The notes beneath the pieces were generated by a model. That model ran no database searches, was not told the DNA's origin, and saw only the letters and a list, made by a program, of their open reading frames with translations. A stretch of 64,000 nucleotides of DNA from Paenibacillus dendritiformis (GTDB taxonomy: Bacteria > Bacillota > Bacilli > Paenibacillales > Paenibacillaceae): the NCBI RefSeq assembly GCF_945605565.1, contig NZ_OX216966.1, forward strand, positions 372,001 to 436,000, given 5' to 3'. How positions within the stretch are numbered: position 1 is the first letter of the stretch; each line of letters starts with the position of its first letter. Shown piece by piece: positions 54,464-63,279 of this stretch. A program made the translations under genes and the position numbers.

Positions 54464-55539
54464 GCCCGCGCTCCCTCTTTCACGAATGAGATCTCTCGCC
54501 CTTGATCCGAAGAATCATAGATGGCCTGAATCATTTTGGCCGTCAGGATGACCGTATCAATATGGGACGGCAGCCGCTCGCCCGACTTGACGCAGGCGAG
54601 GAAGCTGTTGATCTCGTTCCGGAAATGATCGGTCTTCGTGAACTTCGGGGTGCTCTCCAGCAGGGCGCCATGCTTGGCGCTGTAGATCGTGAACTCGGCG
54701 CCGTACTGCAGCCGGATTCCCGCTTTGTCGCCCAGGAAGTCGATATACATCTCATCGACCCCGATATTTTGCGCCCAAGCGCCATTGACCGTAATTGAAG
54801 GTCCCGCTGTCCGGATCATTGCAGTGACGAAATCATCGACATCGTATGTCCCCTCATAATTGGGCGGCCCCGCCCACATGTTGAGGTAGGAGTAATTTTT
54901 CATATCCTTGCCCAGCTTGCAATACGTCTGCCCTGTCACCGTCTGCGGCTCCGGATCGCCTGCGCAGTACATGACGATGTCGAGAAAGTGCACGCCCCAG
55001 TCAATCAGCGCGCCCCCGCCGGCGACAGCCTTGGTCGTGAAGTCGCCCCCCAGTCCAGGAATCGAGCGCTGCGCGCGGAAGCTGACGTACACGTGGTACA
55101 GATCGCCCAGCTCTCCGTCCTCGATCATCTTCTTAATAATATTTACTCCCGTGTTAAACCGATTCACGACGCCGATATTCAGCGTCATTCCGGTCTCATG
55201 CTGCACCTTCTGCATCTCCAGCGCTTCCTCGTACGTGCGGGCTGCCGGCTTCTCGCACAGCACATGCTTCCCTGCCCGCATGCAGTCGATCGCGATCGAG
55301 GCGTGGCAATGGTTCGGGGTGCATATGGAGACGGCTTCGACATCCGGATCGTCCAGGATAACGCGATAATCTTCAATCGCAATGCCGCAGCCGTATTTCT
55401 CGGCCGCTTGCTCTGCCCGCTCCTTGCGAATATCGCAGAAATATTTGATCTCGGCATCCGAATTGGCCAGATAAGCCGGAATGTGGGCGCTGTTGGCAAT
55501 CGTTCCGCAGCCGATGATGGCTACTACTGTTTTACTCAT
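54460..55539 (-). CDS. Gfo/Idh/MocA-family NAD(P)-dependent oxidoreductase
   Basis: A 359-residue enzyme with the Rossmann motif VAIIGCGTIANSAHIPAY at residues 5-22 and the catalytic-lysine motif CEKPAAR preceded by AGKHVL. The second domain contains AGGGALIDWGVHFLDIVMYCAG, where GxxxDxGxH is the usual substrate-binding signature. Acts on a sugar, sugar acid or inositol in the cytoplasm. Located directly after the permease genes, it probably begins catabolism of the imported sugar. Which sugar cannot be told. Confidence 0.9.
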   Translation of the reverse strand: MSKTVVAIIGCGTIANSAHIPAYLANSDAEIKYFCDIRKERAEQAAEKYGCGIAIEDYRVILDDPDVEAVSICTPNHCHASIAIDCMRAGKHVLCEKPAARTYEEALEMQKVQHETGMTLNIGVVNRFNTGVNIIKKMIEDGELGDLYHVYVSFRAQRSIPGLGGDFTTKAVAGGGALIDWGVHFLDIVMYCAGDPEPQTVTGQTYCKLGKDMKNYSYLNMWAGPPNYEGTYDVDDFVTAMIRTAGPSITVNGAWAQNIGVDEMYIDFLGDKAGIRLQYGAEFTIYSAKHGALLESTPKFTKTDHFRNEINSFLACVKSGERLPSHIDTVILTAKMIQAIYDSSDQGREISFVKEGARA

Positions 55540-55555
55540 TTCGACATCCCTCCTA

Positions 55556-56383
55556 TTATTTGAAGCCGGTTAAGGCTGAACCGGATTGCATGAAGTATTT
55601 CTGGCCGAAGAAATAGAGAAGAATCATCGGCACCGCCATAATCGTGGAAGCCGCCATCAGCTTCTCCCACTGGGCCCCGTGATCCTGCTGGAAGCTCTGC
55701 AATCCGACCGTTATCGTCCATTTGGCCGAGTCATTCAGATAGATCAGCGGGCCCATAAAATCAACATAGGACCATACAAAGGAAAACAAGGCCACGGTGA
55801 CCAGGGCAGGCTTCAGAATCGGCAAGATGATCTTTGCGTAGATGCGAAGCTCGGAAGCCCCGTCAATCTTCGCCGCCTCGGACAGCTCGGCCGGCACCCC
55901 CATCAGGAACTGGCGCAACAGGAAGATGAAGAACGGCGCCCCGAAGAACGCTCCGATCGTAAGCGGGAGAATCGTATTCACCCAGCCCAGCTTCGTAAAA
56001 ATGATATACTGCGGAATCATCTGCACCTGCGCCGGCAGAATCATCGTGGCGACCACGATCGAGAAAATGATGTTCCGTCCGCGCCACGGAATCCGGGATA
56101 TCGAATAGGCTACCAACGGAGCCGAGAACAATTGCCCAATAATATTCAGGGCGCAGATGAGGAACGTGTTCATCATATAACGGGTGAACGGAATCGCCTC
56201 GAACGCCGCTTTATAGTTGGACCATTGGAACGTCTCCGGCAAAATGCGCGGAGGAAGCTGGAAGATCTCATCCGGCGTCTTCAACGAGGTCATCACCAGC
56301 CACAAAAACGGAAACAAAAAGAGGATGGAAAACAGAATCAGCACGGCATGGGGCAAAATATGCTTCCGCAACCGGATGGCCAT
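55556..56383 (-). CDS. Sugar ABC transporter permease, MalG type
   Basis: A 275-residue inner-membrane protein with six helices and the EAA loop (ELSEAAKIDGASELRIYAKIILPILKPAL) that contacts the ATPase. The start at 56383 follows GGAGGTGATTAAG. Its partner permease ends one base before. No ATPase gene is in the operon, as usual in Firmicutes where a shared MsmX-type ATPase serves many such systems. Confidence 0.93.
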   Translation of the reverse strand: MAIRLRKHILPHAVLILFSILFLFPFLWLVMTSLKTPDEIFQLPPRILPETFQWSNYKAAFEAIPFTRYMMNTFLICALNIIGQLFSAPLVAYSISRIPWRGRNIIFSIVVATMILPAQVQMIPQYIIFTKLGWVNTILPLTIGAFFGAPFFIFLLRQFLMGVPAELSEAAKIDGASELRIYAKIILPILKPALVTVALFSFVWSYVDFMGPLIYLNDSAKWTITVGLQSFQQDHGAQWEKLMAASTIMAVPMILLYFFGQKYFMQSGSALTGFK

Positions 56384-56384
56384 C

Positions 56385-57338
56385 TTAATCACCTCCGTAA
56401 TAGACCCAGCGGCCCGATGTCTTCAAGAGCACGAACGTAATCAGCAATACAATCAGGAATAAAATCCAGGCGAGCGCCGAAGCGTAGCCCATTTTCAAAT
56501 AGACGAACGCTTCCTGATACAGATTGACCGCGTAGAAGAGCAAGGACTGATCCGGTCCGCCCAGCGATTTGCCACCGTCCACCTTGCCTCCGGCCAATAT
56601 GTAAGACTCCGTAAAGATCTGGAATGCGCCAATCAGGCCCATAATGAGCTGGAACAAAATAATCGGCGACAGGGCGGGAACCGTAATTCTCCAGAACCGG
56701 TGCCACCAATTGGCACCGTCCACTTGCGCCGCTTCATAATATTGCTTCGGAACCCCCTGCAGGGCCGCCAGGAAAATCAAGGCGCCTGCCCCGGAGCCCC
56801 ATAAGCTCATCAGAATCAGTGACGGCTTCGTATACCGGGGATCGAGCAGCCAGGCGGGATCGGGGAGACCGAGCGAACGAAGCACCATATTGATCAGGCC
56901 GAAGTCCGGGTTGAGCATCCATGTCCACAGGAGCGCACTGGCGACGATCGGAATGACCGACGGCAAATAAAAAATCGTCCGGTAATAGTTGATGCCCTTC
57001 ACCTTCGTATTCAGGAGCAGCGCAATGAGCAGGGAGCATGTTAACGTAATCGGCACCGAAATAAACGCCATGAAAAACGTGTTGCCCAGCGACTTGTAGA
57101 AGCCGCTGTCGGCGATGATCTGCTTGTAATTATCAAGACCGACCCATCTCGGCGGACTGAACAGATCGTAGTCCGTCAGACTGAAATAAAGGGATCCGAA
57201 GAACGGGTATACGGTAAAAACGAGAAATCCGATAATCCAGGGGGAAGCGAATGCCAGGCCAAGATAAACATAATGACGCTCCTTCTTCGACCAGCCGGTT
57301 CTCTTCCCCTGTTGCGCAACGGGCGTGGAGACTCTCAT
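56385..57338 (-). CDS. Sugar ABC transporter permease, MalF type
   Basis: A 317-residue permease with six helices and the EAA loop (QYYEAAQVDGANWWHRFWRITVPALSPI). Opening segment LAFASPWIIGFLVFTVYPFFGSLYFSLTDYDLF is typical of the MalF/UgpA family. The start at 57338 was chosen because AAGGAG precedes it; the frame is open for 21 more codons upstream. Works with the MalG-type permease and the lipoprotein at 57435. Confidence 0.93.
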   Translation of the reverse strand: MRVSTPVAQQGKRTGWSKKERHYVYLGLAFASPWIIGFLVFTVYPFFGSLYFSLTDYDLFSPPRWVGLDNYKQIIADSGFYKSLGNTFFMAFISVPITLTCSLLIALLLNTKVKGINYYRTIFYLPSVIPIVASALLWTWMLNPDFGLINMVLRSLGLPDPAWLLDPRYTKPSLILMSLWGSGAGALIFLAALQGVPKQYYEAAQVDGANWWHRFWRITVPALSPIILFQLIMGLIGAFQIFTESYILAGGKVDGGKSLGGPDQSLLFYAVNLYQEAFVYLKMGYASALAWILFLIVLLITFVLLKTSGRWVYYGGD

Positions 57339-57383
57339 CTTCGCAGCTCTCCTTTCGTCAGCATTACTCGCCGGGCTTATGAC

Positions 57384-57421
57384 GGCTCCGATCCGGGGCA
57401 TTGCTGCAGCGGACCGGAGCC
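57384..57421 (-). other. Intergenic hairpin between binding-protein and permease genes
   Basis: GGCTCCG pairs with CGGAGCC, with further inner GGTCC/GGATC pairing. Such hairpins after the first gene of sugar ABC operons usually protect or partly terminate the message so that binding protein is made in excess. Confidence 0.5.
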
Positions 57422-57434
57422 ATGCGGCCGAACT

Positions 57435-58763
57435 CTATTTCACGAGCGGCTGAATCTTGTCCTTGACCTTCTTCAAGCCTTCCTCCATGCTGATGCTGCC
57501 TCGCAAAATCGCGTCATACTGGACGCCGAACTCGGTCATATACTCATTCGCGAAGGAAGTGGCAGGGAAGGACTGCAGATTGCCGCTTGATGAGTAATCC
57601 AGGAACTCCTTGAATCCCGGCACGTCGGCATAGAGCGGATTCGTGAATGCGGACGTTCTCGTCGGGAGATTCCCGATCGCAGCCGTAAATTCAGCCATTT
57701 GCTCCGGCTCGGTAATCCACTTCAAGAACTTCCAGGAGGCATCCGGATGCTTCGCGCCCTTCGGAATATAGAACACGCTCGTCGCTACATTCCCCGGATT
57801 CTTCATGTCCGGATTGTTCTCATCATACGGAATCGGCGCAATGCCGTAATTCAGATTCGGCGCGAATTGCTTAATGAAGGTCGGCAGCCATTCGCCGTCG
57901 ATCGTCATGGCATATTTGCCGGAGAAGAACGGATTCTGCGCGGACATATATTGTCCAAGACCCGAAGAGAACCGATCCAGATTGTCAGACCCGTATTGAT
58001 CCCAGATACTCTTGGATAGCTCAATGGCCGCTTTCACGCCCGGATGATCCGGCGTCACCTGCTTCGCTTCGGCATCGTAGAACGAACCGCTGTACGCATA
58101 GGCGAAGGTGTACGCATCCATTCCCGGCCATAGTCCGAGACGCTGAAGGCGTCCTCCGTCCTCCACGATGCTCAGCGCCTTGATATATTGCTTCAGCTCG
58201 CCGATCGTAGCCGGAGGACCGTCGAAGCCCGCCTCGCCCAATATATCTTTGTTATAGAACAGCATCGACACGTGCATCGCAATCGGAATGGCGTAAGTCG
58301 TGCCCTCATACTGCGATGTGCTCAATGCCGCCGGAACGAAATCTTGCAGATCGACGCCATCCTGGGCAATATAATCATCCAGCGGCATCATGGCGCCGCG
58401 CAGTCCCCAAGGCACCACATTCTGGCCGAATTGCGAGGCGATATCCGGAGGATTGCCGCCGGTAATCGCCGTGAGCTGCTTCTGATAGTCGCTCTGCGAC
58501 AGCCCCTTCACCTGGATGCCGGGATTGGCCGCATTCCACTTGGCGATCAGCTTCTCAATCGCTTCTCCCTCCGGCCCGGTCCATCCGTACCAGAAGCTGA
58601 GCTCTACCGCGTCGGCGGAAGAACCGTTGTCTGTCCCGCCGGCTTCGCTCCCCTTGTTCTGGGAGCTGCCGTCCGCATTCTGGGAATTGCCGCCAGAGCA
58701 TCCGGATACAATCGAGATCATAAGAACGAGAGCAAGACACCACATCACCGATTTTCTTCTCAT
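57435..58763 (-). CDS. Sugar ABC transporter substrate-binding lipoprotein
   Basis: A 442-residue family 1 binding protein. Signal peptide ending in the lipobox IVSGC (Cys22), then a Ser/Gly/Asn-rich linker and the mature domain starting LSFWYGWTGPEGEAIEKLIAKWNAANPGIQVK. Family motifs: YAIPIAMHVSMLFYNKDIL, GKYAMTIDGEWLPTF and HPDASWKFLKWITEPEQM. It captures a sugar or oligosaccharide and delivers it to the two permeases that follow. Divergence from the orphan pairs at 30408-35977 is strong. Confidence 0.92.
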   Translation of the reverse strand: MRRKSVMWCLALVLMISIVSGCSGGNSQNADGSSQNKGSEAGGTDNGSSADAVELSFWYGWTGPEGEAIEKLIAKWNAANPGIQVKGLSQSDYQKQLTAITGGNPPDIASQFGQNVVPWGLRGAMMPLDDYIAQDGVDLQDFVPAALSTSQYEGTTYAIPIAMHVSMLFYNKDILGEAGFDGPPATIGELKQYIKALSIVEDGGRLQRLGLWPGMDAYTFAYAYSGSFYDAEAKQVTPDHPGVKAAIELSKSIWDQYGSDNLDRFSSGLGQYMSAQNPFFSGKYAMTIDGEWLPTFIKQFAPNLNYGIAPIPYDENNPDMKNPGNVATSVFYIPKGAKHPDASWKFLKWITEPEQMAEFTAAIGNLPTRTSAFTNPLYADVPGFKEFLDYSSSGNLQSFPATSFANEYMTEFGVQYDAILRGSISMEEGLKKVKDKIQPLVK

Positions 58764-58808
58764 ACTTCATCCCCCCGTAATGGTGAATCGAACAACCGTC
58801 TGCGACCC

Positions 58809-58853
58809 TGTTAGGCTAACAAGTACCCATATGGTAGCATGTAAACGCTTTAT
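58809..58853 (-). promoter_or_regulatory. Regulatory region of the sugar operon: palindrome and CRE-like site
   Basis: The perfect 13-bp palindrome TGTTAG-G-CTAACA (58809-58821), a TACC-N5-GGTA dyad (58826-58838) and a catabolite-control site with one mismatch (ATGTAAACGCTTTAT, 58839-58853) are packed into the 91-bp gap. They suggest control by an AraC-type activator and CcpA. No clear -35/-10 pair was seen. Confidence 0.45.
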
Positions 58854-58854
58854 T

Positions 58855-59838
58855 TCATTTCACTTTTGTCTGTATAAGTGGGATTATCGTATGATTGTCA
58901 TTCTTTGGCTGCACGGCTTGCTTGCGGAAATAGGTAGGAGAGATGCCCGTATATTTTTTGAAGATTCTGCAAAAATAAGAGAGTTCGTTGAAGCCTGTCG
59001 AATAGCACACATCCGTTACGGACAGCTCCGGCCGCATTAGCATGCCGATTGCATGGAAGATGCGAAGATCGGTGACATAGCGGTTGAACGTCTTGCCTGT
59101 CCATTCCTTGAACAGCCCGCAGAAGGTCGACCGCGACAGATTCGCGATCGAGCATAACGTATCGAGCTTCAAATTTTCTTGATAATTCGTATGGATGTAT
59201 TCGATCACCCCGGTCATAATATTTTTATATTTTTCCGATTTCTCGAACCCCGCATCGACCAGCTCCCGATTCACCTGCCGAACCAGGATGGACAGCAGCA
59301 GAAGCAGGTTTGCTTTCAATAAGATCTGAAAAAAGGGAGATCGCCTCTCATACTCCGCCAGCATCTCCCTCATCAGATTTCGAACCCTGACCTCGATTAC
59401 GTTCTCCAGCGTAATTCTGGACTGGATGCGGCTCTCCCTTCGTAAAAAATACTCGACATAAGCTACATCAAAAAAAGAATGATCCGCCGGCTTCTCTTCC
59501 AACCGTTCGTTGATAAAGGAGGGCATAAATTCACAGCCGTATATTTCAAGCTCCTGCTCCGAAGGAATCTCTACGCTATGCAAGGTAAACGGAGAGACGA
59601 CAAAAATATCCCCCGCCGCAATCGCGAACCGCTCGCCGCTCACCGTATGATGGAAGGCTCCTCTAGCGACATACCAGATCTGAAAGTAGTCGTGGCAGTG
59701 GATCATTAAGCTCGGTTGGGCCGTCAATCGATACATTTTGCAGGGCAAGTCCTCCAGCATTTCCATCTTGGAATTGAAATAAATAATGCCGGAACGAGTC
59801 AATTCATCAATATCAGCGATGTTCCATTGAAGTGCCAA
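58855..59838 (-). CDS. AraC-family regulator of the sugar operon
   Basis: A 327-residue regulator with an N-terminal cupin domain (MIHCHDYFQIWYVARGAFHHTVSGERFAIAAGDIFVVSPFTLHSVE) and a C-terminal double helix-turn-helix (LDTLCSIANLSRSTFCGLFKEWTGKTFNRYVTDLRIFHA... SVTDVCYSTGFNELSYFCRIFKKYTGISPTYFRK). It lies immediately upstream of and co-directional with the binding-protein gene, the usual position for its activator. It probably binds a sugar in the cupin pocket. Confidence 0.9.
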   Translation of the reverse strand: MALQWNIADIDELTRSGIIYFNSKMEMLEDLPCKMYRLTAQPSLMIHCHDYFQIWYVARGAFHHTVSGERFAIAAGDIFVVSPFTLHSVEIPSEQELEIYGCEFMPSFINERLEEKPADHSFFDVAYVEYFLRRESRIQSRITLENVIEVRVRNLMREMLAEYERRSPFFQILLKANLLLLLSILVRQVNRELVDAGFEKSEKYKNIMTGVIEYIHTNYQENLKLDTLCSIANLSRSTFCGLFKEWTGKTFNRYVTDLRIFHAIGMLMRPELSVTDVCYSTGFNELSYFCRIFKKYTGISPTYFRKQAVQPKNDNHTIIPLIQTKVK

Positions 59839-60001
59839 TGATATTCACTCCTTCATATTCCGCTATATGTGCTCGGCCATTCGAATACTTCTCTTCCTTG
59901 TAACCGTTTTCCTATGATCGTATGCAAAAATTTAAACATCTCGCTCCAAAAAGAGATTACAATGAAAGTGAAGAGAGGAACGTCGATATGGAGGAGTGGG
60001 G

Positions 60002-61207
60002 ATGCCCATGAAGCCCAAAATCGTATACTTGGACGGTGTAAGAGGATTGGCCGCTTGCATCGTGGTGATATGCCACTTCTTTCAGGTGTTTCTTCCGTCT
60101 GTCTTTGAAGGCAGACCGGAGATTGCGCATTTCGCCTTCGAGGCGACAGCCGCGCAGACCCCAATCAATCTGCTGTATAACGGTAACTTTTCTGTATGCC
60201 TGTTCTTCGTGCTAAGCGGTTACGTGCTGAGCTATCGTTATTTTCAGACCAAAGACCGCCTGCCTCTCTACTCCTCCGCAGCTCGAAGATACTTCCGCTT
60301 GGCCGTGCCCGCTTTTCTGTCCGTTGTCTTGGCTTATCTGGCAATCATCGGCGGATTCGGGTTCTATGACGACCTTCAAGGGATTACCCTCTCCTCCATG
60401 CCCGATCCGTTCGCGGCCGATACCGGCGTATGGACGATGCTGACAGAGAGCCTGTTCCATACCTTCTTCACTTATGGCTCGCAATACAATCCCGTGCTCT
60501 GGACGATGACGTACGAGCTGTTCGGGTCCTTTTTGATCTTCTCGTTCCTGCTGCTGCTCGGGAAGCGCAAGCTTCGGTTCGCCGTCTATGCGCTCCTGAT
60601 CTGGTTCTGGATCGACTCTTACTATTTGGGATTTGTGCTGGGCATGCTGCTGAGCGATCTCAAGCATAGCGACCGGAACTGGCTGGCCGCCATCAACCGG
60701 CCCTGGATCCATGTGATATTGGTCATCGCCGGCATATACCTGGGCTCTTACCCTTATTGGAGTCCGCAGGGAACCGTGTATTCCATCCTCGTATGGGAAG
60801 CGCCCGGATTCTCCTTCTTCGAGTTCTACCATGTCATCGGATCGTTCCTGATCCTGACGGCCCTATTGAACTCCAGCCGGATGCAGACCCTGTTCAACCG
60901 CAAGCTGTTCGCCTATTTGGGCAAAATATCGTTCTCGCTGTATCTCGTGCATTTTACTATTATATGTTCCCTCGGCAGCTATATCTTCTTGCAGCTCCAT
61001 TCCGTGCTGCCTTACGGGATGAGCGTCCTGCTGGCGATGCTGAGTACGCTGCCGGTGATATTTGCCGTGGCCCATCTCTTCGAGCGGTTCGTCGATGCCA
61101 AGACGCTAGCCCTGCTCTCGCGATGGAGCAAGCGGCTGTTCGGCACTGCGAAGCGGCGAAGAAGGGAGCACACCGTACAGGGGGAGAGAACGGTTGGGAT
61201 GGATTGA
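60002..61207 (+). CDS. Acyltransferase 3 (OafA/YrhL-type) membrane protein
   Basis: A 401-residue protein with about ten membrane helices. The N-terminal IVYLDGVRGLAACIVVICHFFQ contains the conserved RG and the His of the active region, and NGNFSVCLFFVLSGYVLSYRYF follows, both typical of the family. Members acetylate exopolysaccharide, lipid-linked sugars or other glycoconjugates at the membrane. The ATG at 60002 is seven bases after GGAGG. Alone in its transcript; target unknown. C-terminus is strongly basic. Confidence 0.88.
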   Translation: MPMKPKIVYLDGVRGLAACIVVICHFFQVFLPSVFEGRPEIAHFAFEATAAQTPINLLYNGNFSVCLFFVLSGYVLSYRYFQTKDRLPLYSSAARRYFRLAVPAFLSVVLAYLAIIGGFGFYDDLQGITLSSMPDPFAADTGVWTMLTESLFHTFFTYGSQYNPVLWTMTYELFGSFLIFSFLLLLGKRKLRFAVYALLIWFWIDSYYLGFVLGMLLSDLKHSDRNWLAAINRPWIHVILVIAGIYLGSYPYWSPQGTVYSILVWEAPGFSFFEFYHVIGSFLILTALLNSSRMQTLFNRKLFAYLGKISFSLYLVHFTIICSLGSYIFLQLHSVLPYGMSVLLAMLSTLPVIFAVAHLFERFVDAKTLALLSRWSKRLFGTAKRRRREHTVQGERTVGMD

Positions 61208-61537
61208 GAGCACCAGTGGCTGCATACGTCTCTTCTACATCGAATATAGTTATCTAGGGAGATGTCCCATTCATCTTTATATCGTATGGAAGCAGGCTGA
61301 CTAACGGTCCTGATAATGATTTCATTTGAAAATATTATAAATTTTCAACCTTTTCTCATCATTCTTATTCTATGATGGAGCTTGTATGCATTATAGCCAG
61401 GTCCAAGACCCGCCAAAGGTCTAGGATCACAACCGCACTCCAGTCCATTTCCAGTCCGCCCCTTTTCGGATACGATTAGAGTAACAAATTCAGAGAGAAG
61501 AAGTAGCCAGAGATGGTGAAGTTATAGATAAAGGGAG
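61208..61537. other. 330-bp gap with no recognised feature
   Basis: AT-rich stretch between the acyltransferase and glycosyltransferase genes. It presumably holds the promoter of the latter, but no convincing -35/-10 pair, terminator or RNA structure was found. Confidence 0.5.
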
Positions 61538-61549
61538 ATGTTAGGAAAC

Positions 61550-62752
61550 ATGTATGATCGGGGTTACGGTAAACAGCCGAAGGAGAAGGTGCTCGTTCTC
61601 GCAGGATCGCTCGGCCACGGCCATCTGCAAGCGGCTCACGCGATTCGGGAAGCGGCGCGCACCTGGTACCCGCAGGAGGCGGAAGTGCATGTCGTCGATT
61701 ACTTGGAACAGGTGTCGCCGCATCTGCACACGGTCGGTTCGTACTGCTTCGTGCAATGGTTGAAAATGTTCCCGAATATGTACGGCTTTCTGTTCGAGAT
61801 GACACGCCGGGATCATCGTTTCTCCCAGCTGATTAAAAATGTGCCGCTGACAAGTCTGCGTCCGCTCATCAAGCTGATTCGCGAGGTGCAGCCGACAATT
61901 ATCGTCAGCACGTTCCCGGCGGCGAGCGCGGCGGTATCCCGCCTGAAGGAGCGCGGAGCTGTGCAATGCGGCCTGGTGACGGTCATCACCGACCATACCG
62001 ATCACAGCTTCTGGATTCACCCCCATACCGACCGTTATCTGGTCGGCTCGGAGGAAGCCCGGGCCAAGCTGGCCGGACAAGGCATTCCCGCCTGCCGGAT
62101 CGAGGTGTCCGGCATTCCGGTTCGTCCGGAGTTCTATGGAAACTATGACAAAGTCGCGCTTCGCCGCCGCTACGGCCTGGATCCGGATCGGATGACCGTG
62201 CTGCTGATGGGCGGTGGCTGCGGCCTGCTCGATCCCGATTTCTTCCGCGCAATGGAAGAAGCCGACTGGGCGGCCGACATGCAGTTCATCGTCATCTGCG
62301 GGCGGAACGAGCGGCTGCAGCGCCACCTCGAGGAGTGGGCGGCCTCGTCCTCGCTTCACATCCGGGTCGAAGGCTACGTGCAGCCGGTCCACGAATATAT
62401 GGCGATGTCCGATCTGCTGATTACGAAGCCAGGCGGAGTGACGACGACCGAGGCGGTCGTTCAGCGGCTGCCGCTGCTCGTCTACAAGCCGCTGCCGGGC
62501 CAAGAGCAGGACAACATCCGCTATCTGGTCCGCAAGGGACTGGCCTGCCAAGCCGAGGACCCGGAGGATCTCGTGTCCCAGCTCTCGTCCTTCGCTTCCC
62601 GGCCTGAAGCGCTGCAATGGATGAGCGTCCGCGCCCAGGCGGAACGCCAGCATACGCAAGCCCGCGTGCTGGAAGCGATTTTGCAGGTGGAGCGGCACCC
62701 GATTGTGCCGCGCAAGACGGCAAGACTTCGTTTCCGCCGCAATTACGTCTAA
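61550..62752 (+). CDS. UgtP/MGDG synthase-like glycolipid glycosyltransferase
   Basis: A 400-residue GT28-type enzyme that adds sugar from a UDP-sugar to diacylglycerol at the inner face of the membrane. The acceptor domain has VLVLAGSLGHGHLQAAHAIREA and TDHTDHSFWIHPHTDRYLVGSEEA; the nucleotide-sugar domain has VLLMGGGCGLLDP, VEGYVQPVHEYMAMSDLLITKPGGVTTTEAV and PLPGQEQDNIRYLV, close to the UgtP and MurG patterns. ATG 61538 touches its ribosome site (GGGAG), so the next ATG, 61550, is preferred. Product probably feeds membrane glycolipids and lipoteichoic-acid anchors. Confidence 0.87.
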   Translation: MYDRGYGKQPKEKVLVLAGSLGHGHLQAAHAIREAARTWYPQEAEVHVVDYLEQVSPHLHTVGSYCFVQWLKMFPNMYGFLFEMTRRDHRFSQLIKNVPLTSLRPLIKLIREVQPTIIVSTFPAASAAVSRLKERGAVQCGLVTVITDHTDHSFWIHPHTDRYLVGSEEARAKLAGQGIPACRIEVSGIPVRPEFYGNYDKVALRRRYGLDPDRMTVLLMGGGCGLLDPDFFRAMEEADWAADMQFIVICGRNERLQRHLEEWAASSSLHIRVEGYVQPVHEYMAMSDLLITKPGGVTTTEAVVQRLPLLVYKPLPGQEQDNIRYLVRKGLACQAEDPEDLVSQLSSFASRPEALQWMSVRAQAERQHTQARVLEAILQVERHPIVPRKTARLRFRRNYV

Positions 62753-62765
62753 TCTGCTAAATAAA

Positions 62766-62801
62766 AAACGGCCGTCAGGGTGCTCGCCCTGGCGGTTTTT
62801 T
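62766..62801 (+). terminator. Terminator after the glycosyltransferase gene
   Basis: CCGTCAGGG-TGCTCG-CCCTGGCGG followed by six T, about 20 bp after the stop codon. The A-run before it allows action on the other strand too. Confidence 0.9.
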
Positions 62802-62809
62802 GCATGGGT

Positions 62810-63050
62810 TGAGGCGGTTCAGAGCGGGCTAGTTGGGAGGAGTGTGGAGGCGTTGGGACTAGTTTGGACTAGCTACTTCTGGTGTCTGATACGGTCTGCT
62901 GGTGTTCGTTGGTGTGGCGGATGTCTGCTCGTGCTTGCTGGTGTTCCCTGGAGTCTGCAGTACGCTGGGTATACACTGGTATGCGCATGTGCCTGCTTCC
63001 TCCCATATCCTGGCTTGCGATGCGTGCTATTCGTGTTTTCTCGCCAAAAA
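62810..63050. repeat. Degenerate repeat-like G/T-rich tract
   Basis: Contains loosely repeated GGACTAG, CTGGTGTT and TGTCTGCTGGTG variants without a fixed period, in the position where the two other intergenic regions hold minisatellites. It may be a decayed one. Confidence 0.35.
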
Positions 63051-63052
63051 TA

Positions 63053-63228
63053 CTGCAAAATTACAGTTTTCTCATAGGAGCCCTTCTGGATGCGAGGGAA
63101 TCCTGCAAATGTGCAGCAATTTCGCACCAAAGTCGCTTGACTAGCGTTTATCGGGGCAAATTGATGTAATTTTGCAGGATTTTTCCTAAATTCACCCTAT
63201 ACGCACCAAAAATGATGTAAAATAGCAG
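63053..63228 (+). repeat. Four-palindrome intergenic element, copy C
   Basis: 14-bp units CTGCAAAATTACAG (63053-63066), CTGCAAATGTGCAG (63103-63116), ATGTAATTTTGCAG (63164-63177) and ATGTAAAATAGCAG (63215-63228); steps 50, 61 and 51 bp, the same as copy A read in reverse. Lies between convergent genes. Confidence 0.8.
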
Positions 63229-63242
63229 GAATTTTATAATCG

Positions 63243-63265
63243 AAAGAGAGCCGCCAGGGCTCCCT
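63243..63265 (-). terminator. Hairpin after the DUF4129-like gene
   Basis: On the minus strand GGGAGCC-CTGGC-GGCTCTC (one G-U pair) followed by TTTCG, 15 bp after the stop codon. Confidence 0.6.
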
Positions 63266-63279
63266 TTTATAAACTTGCC

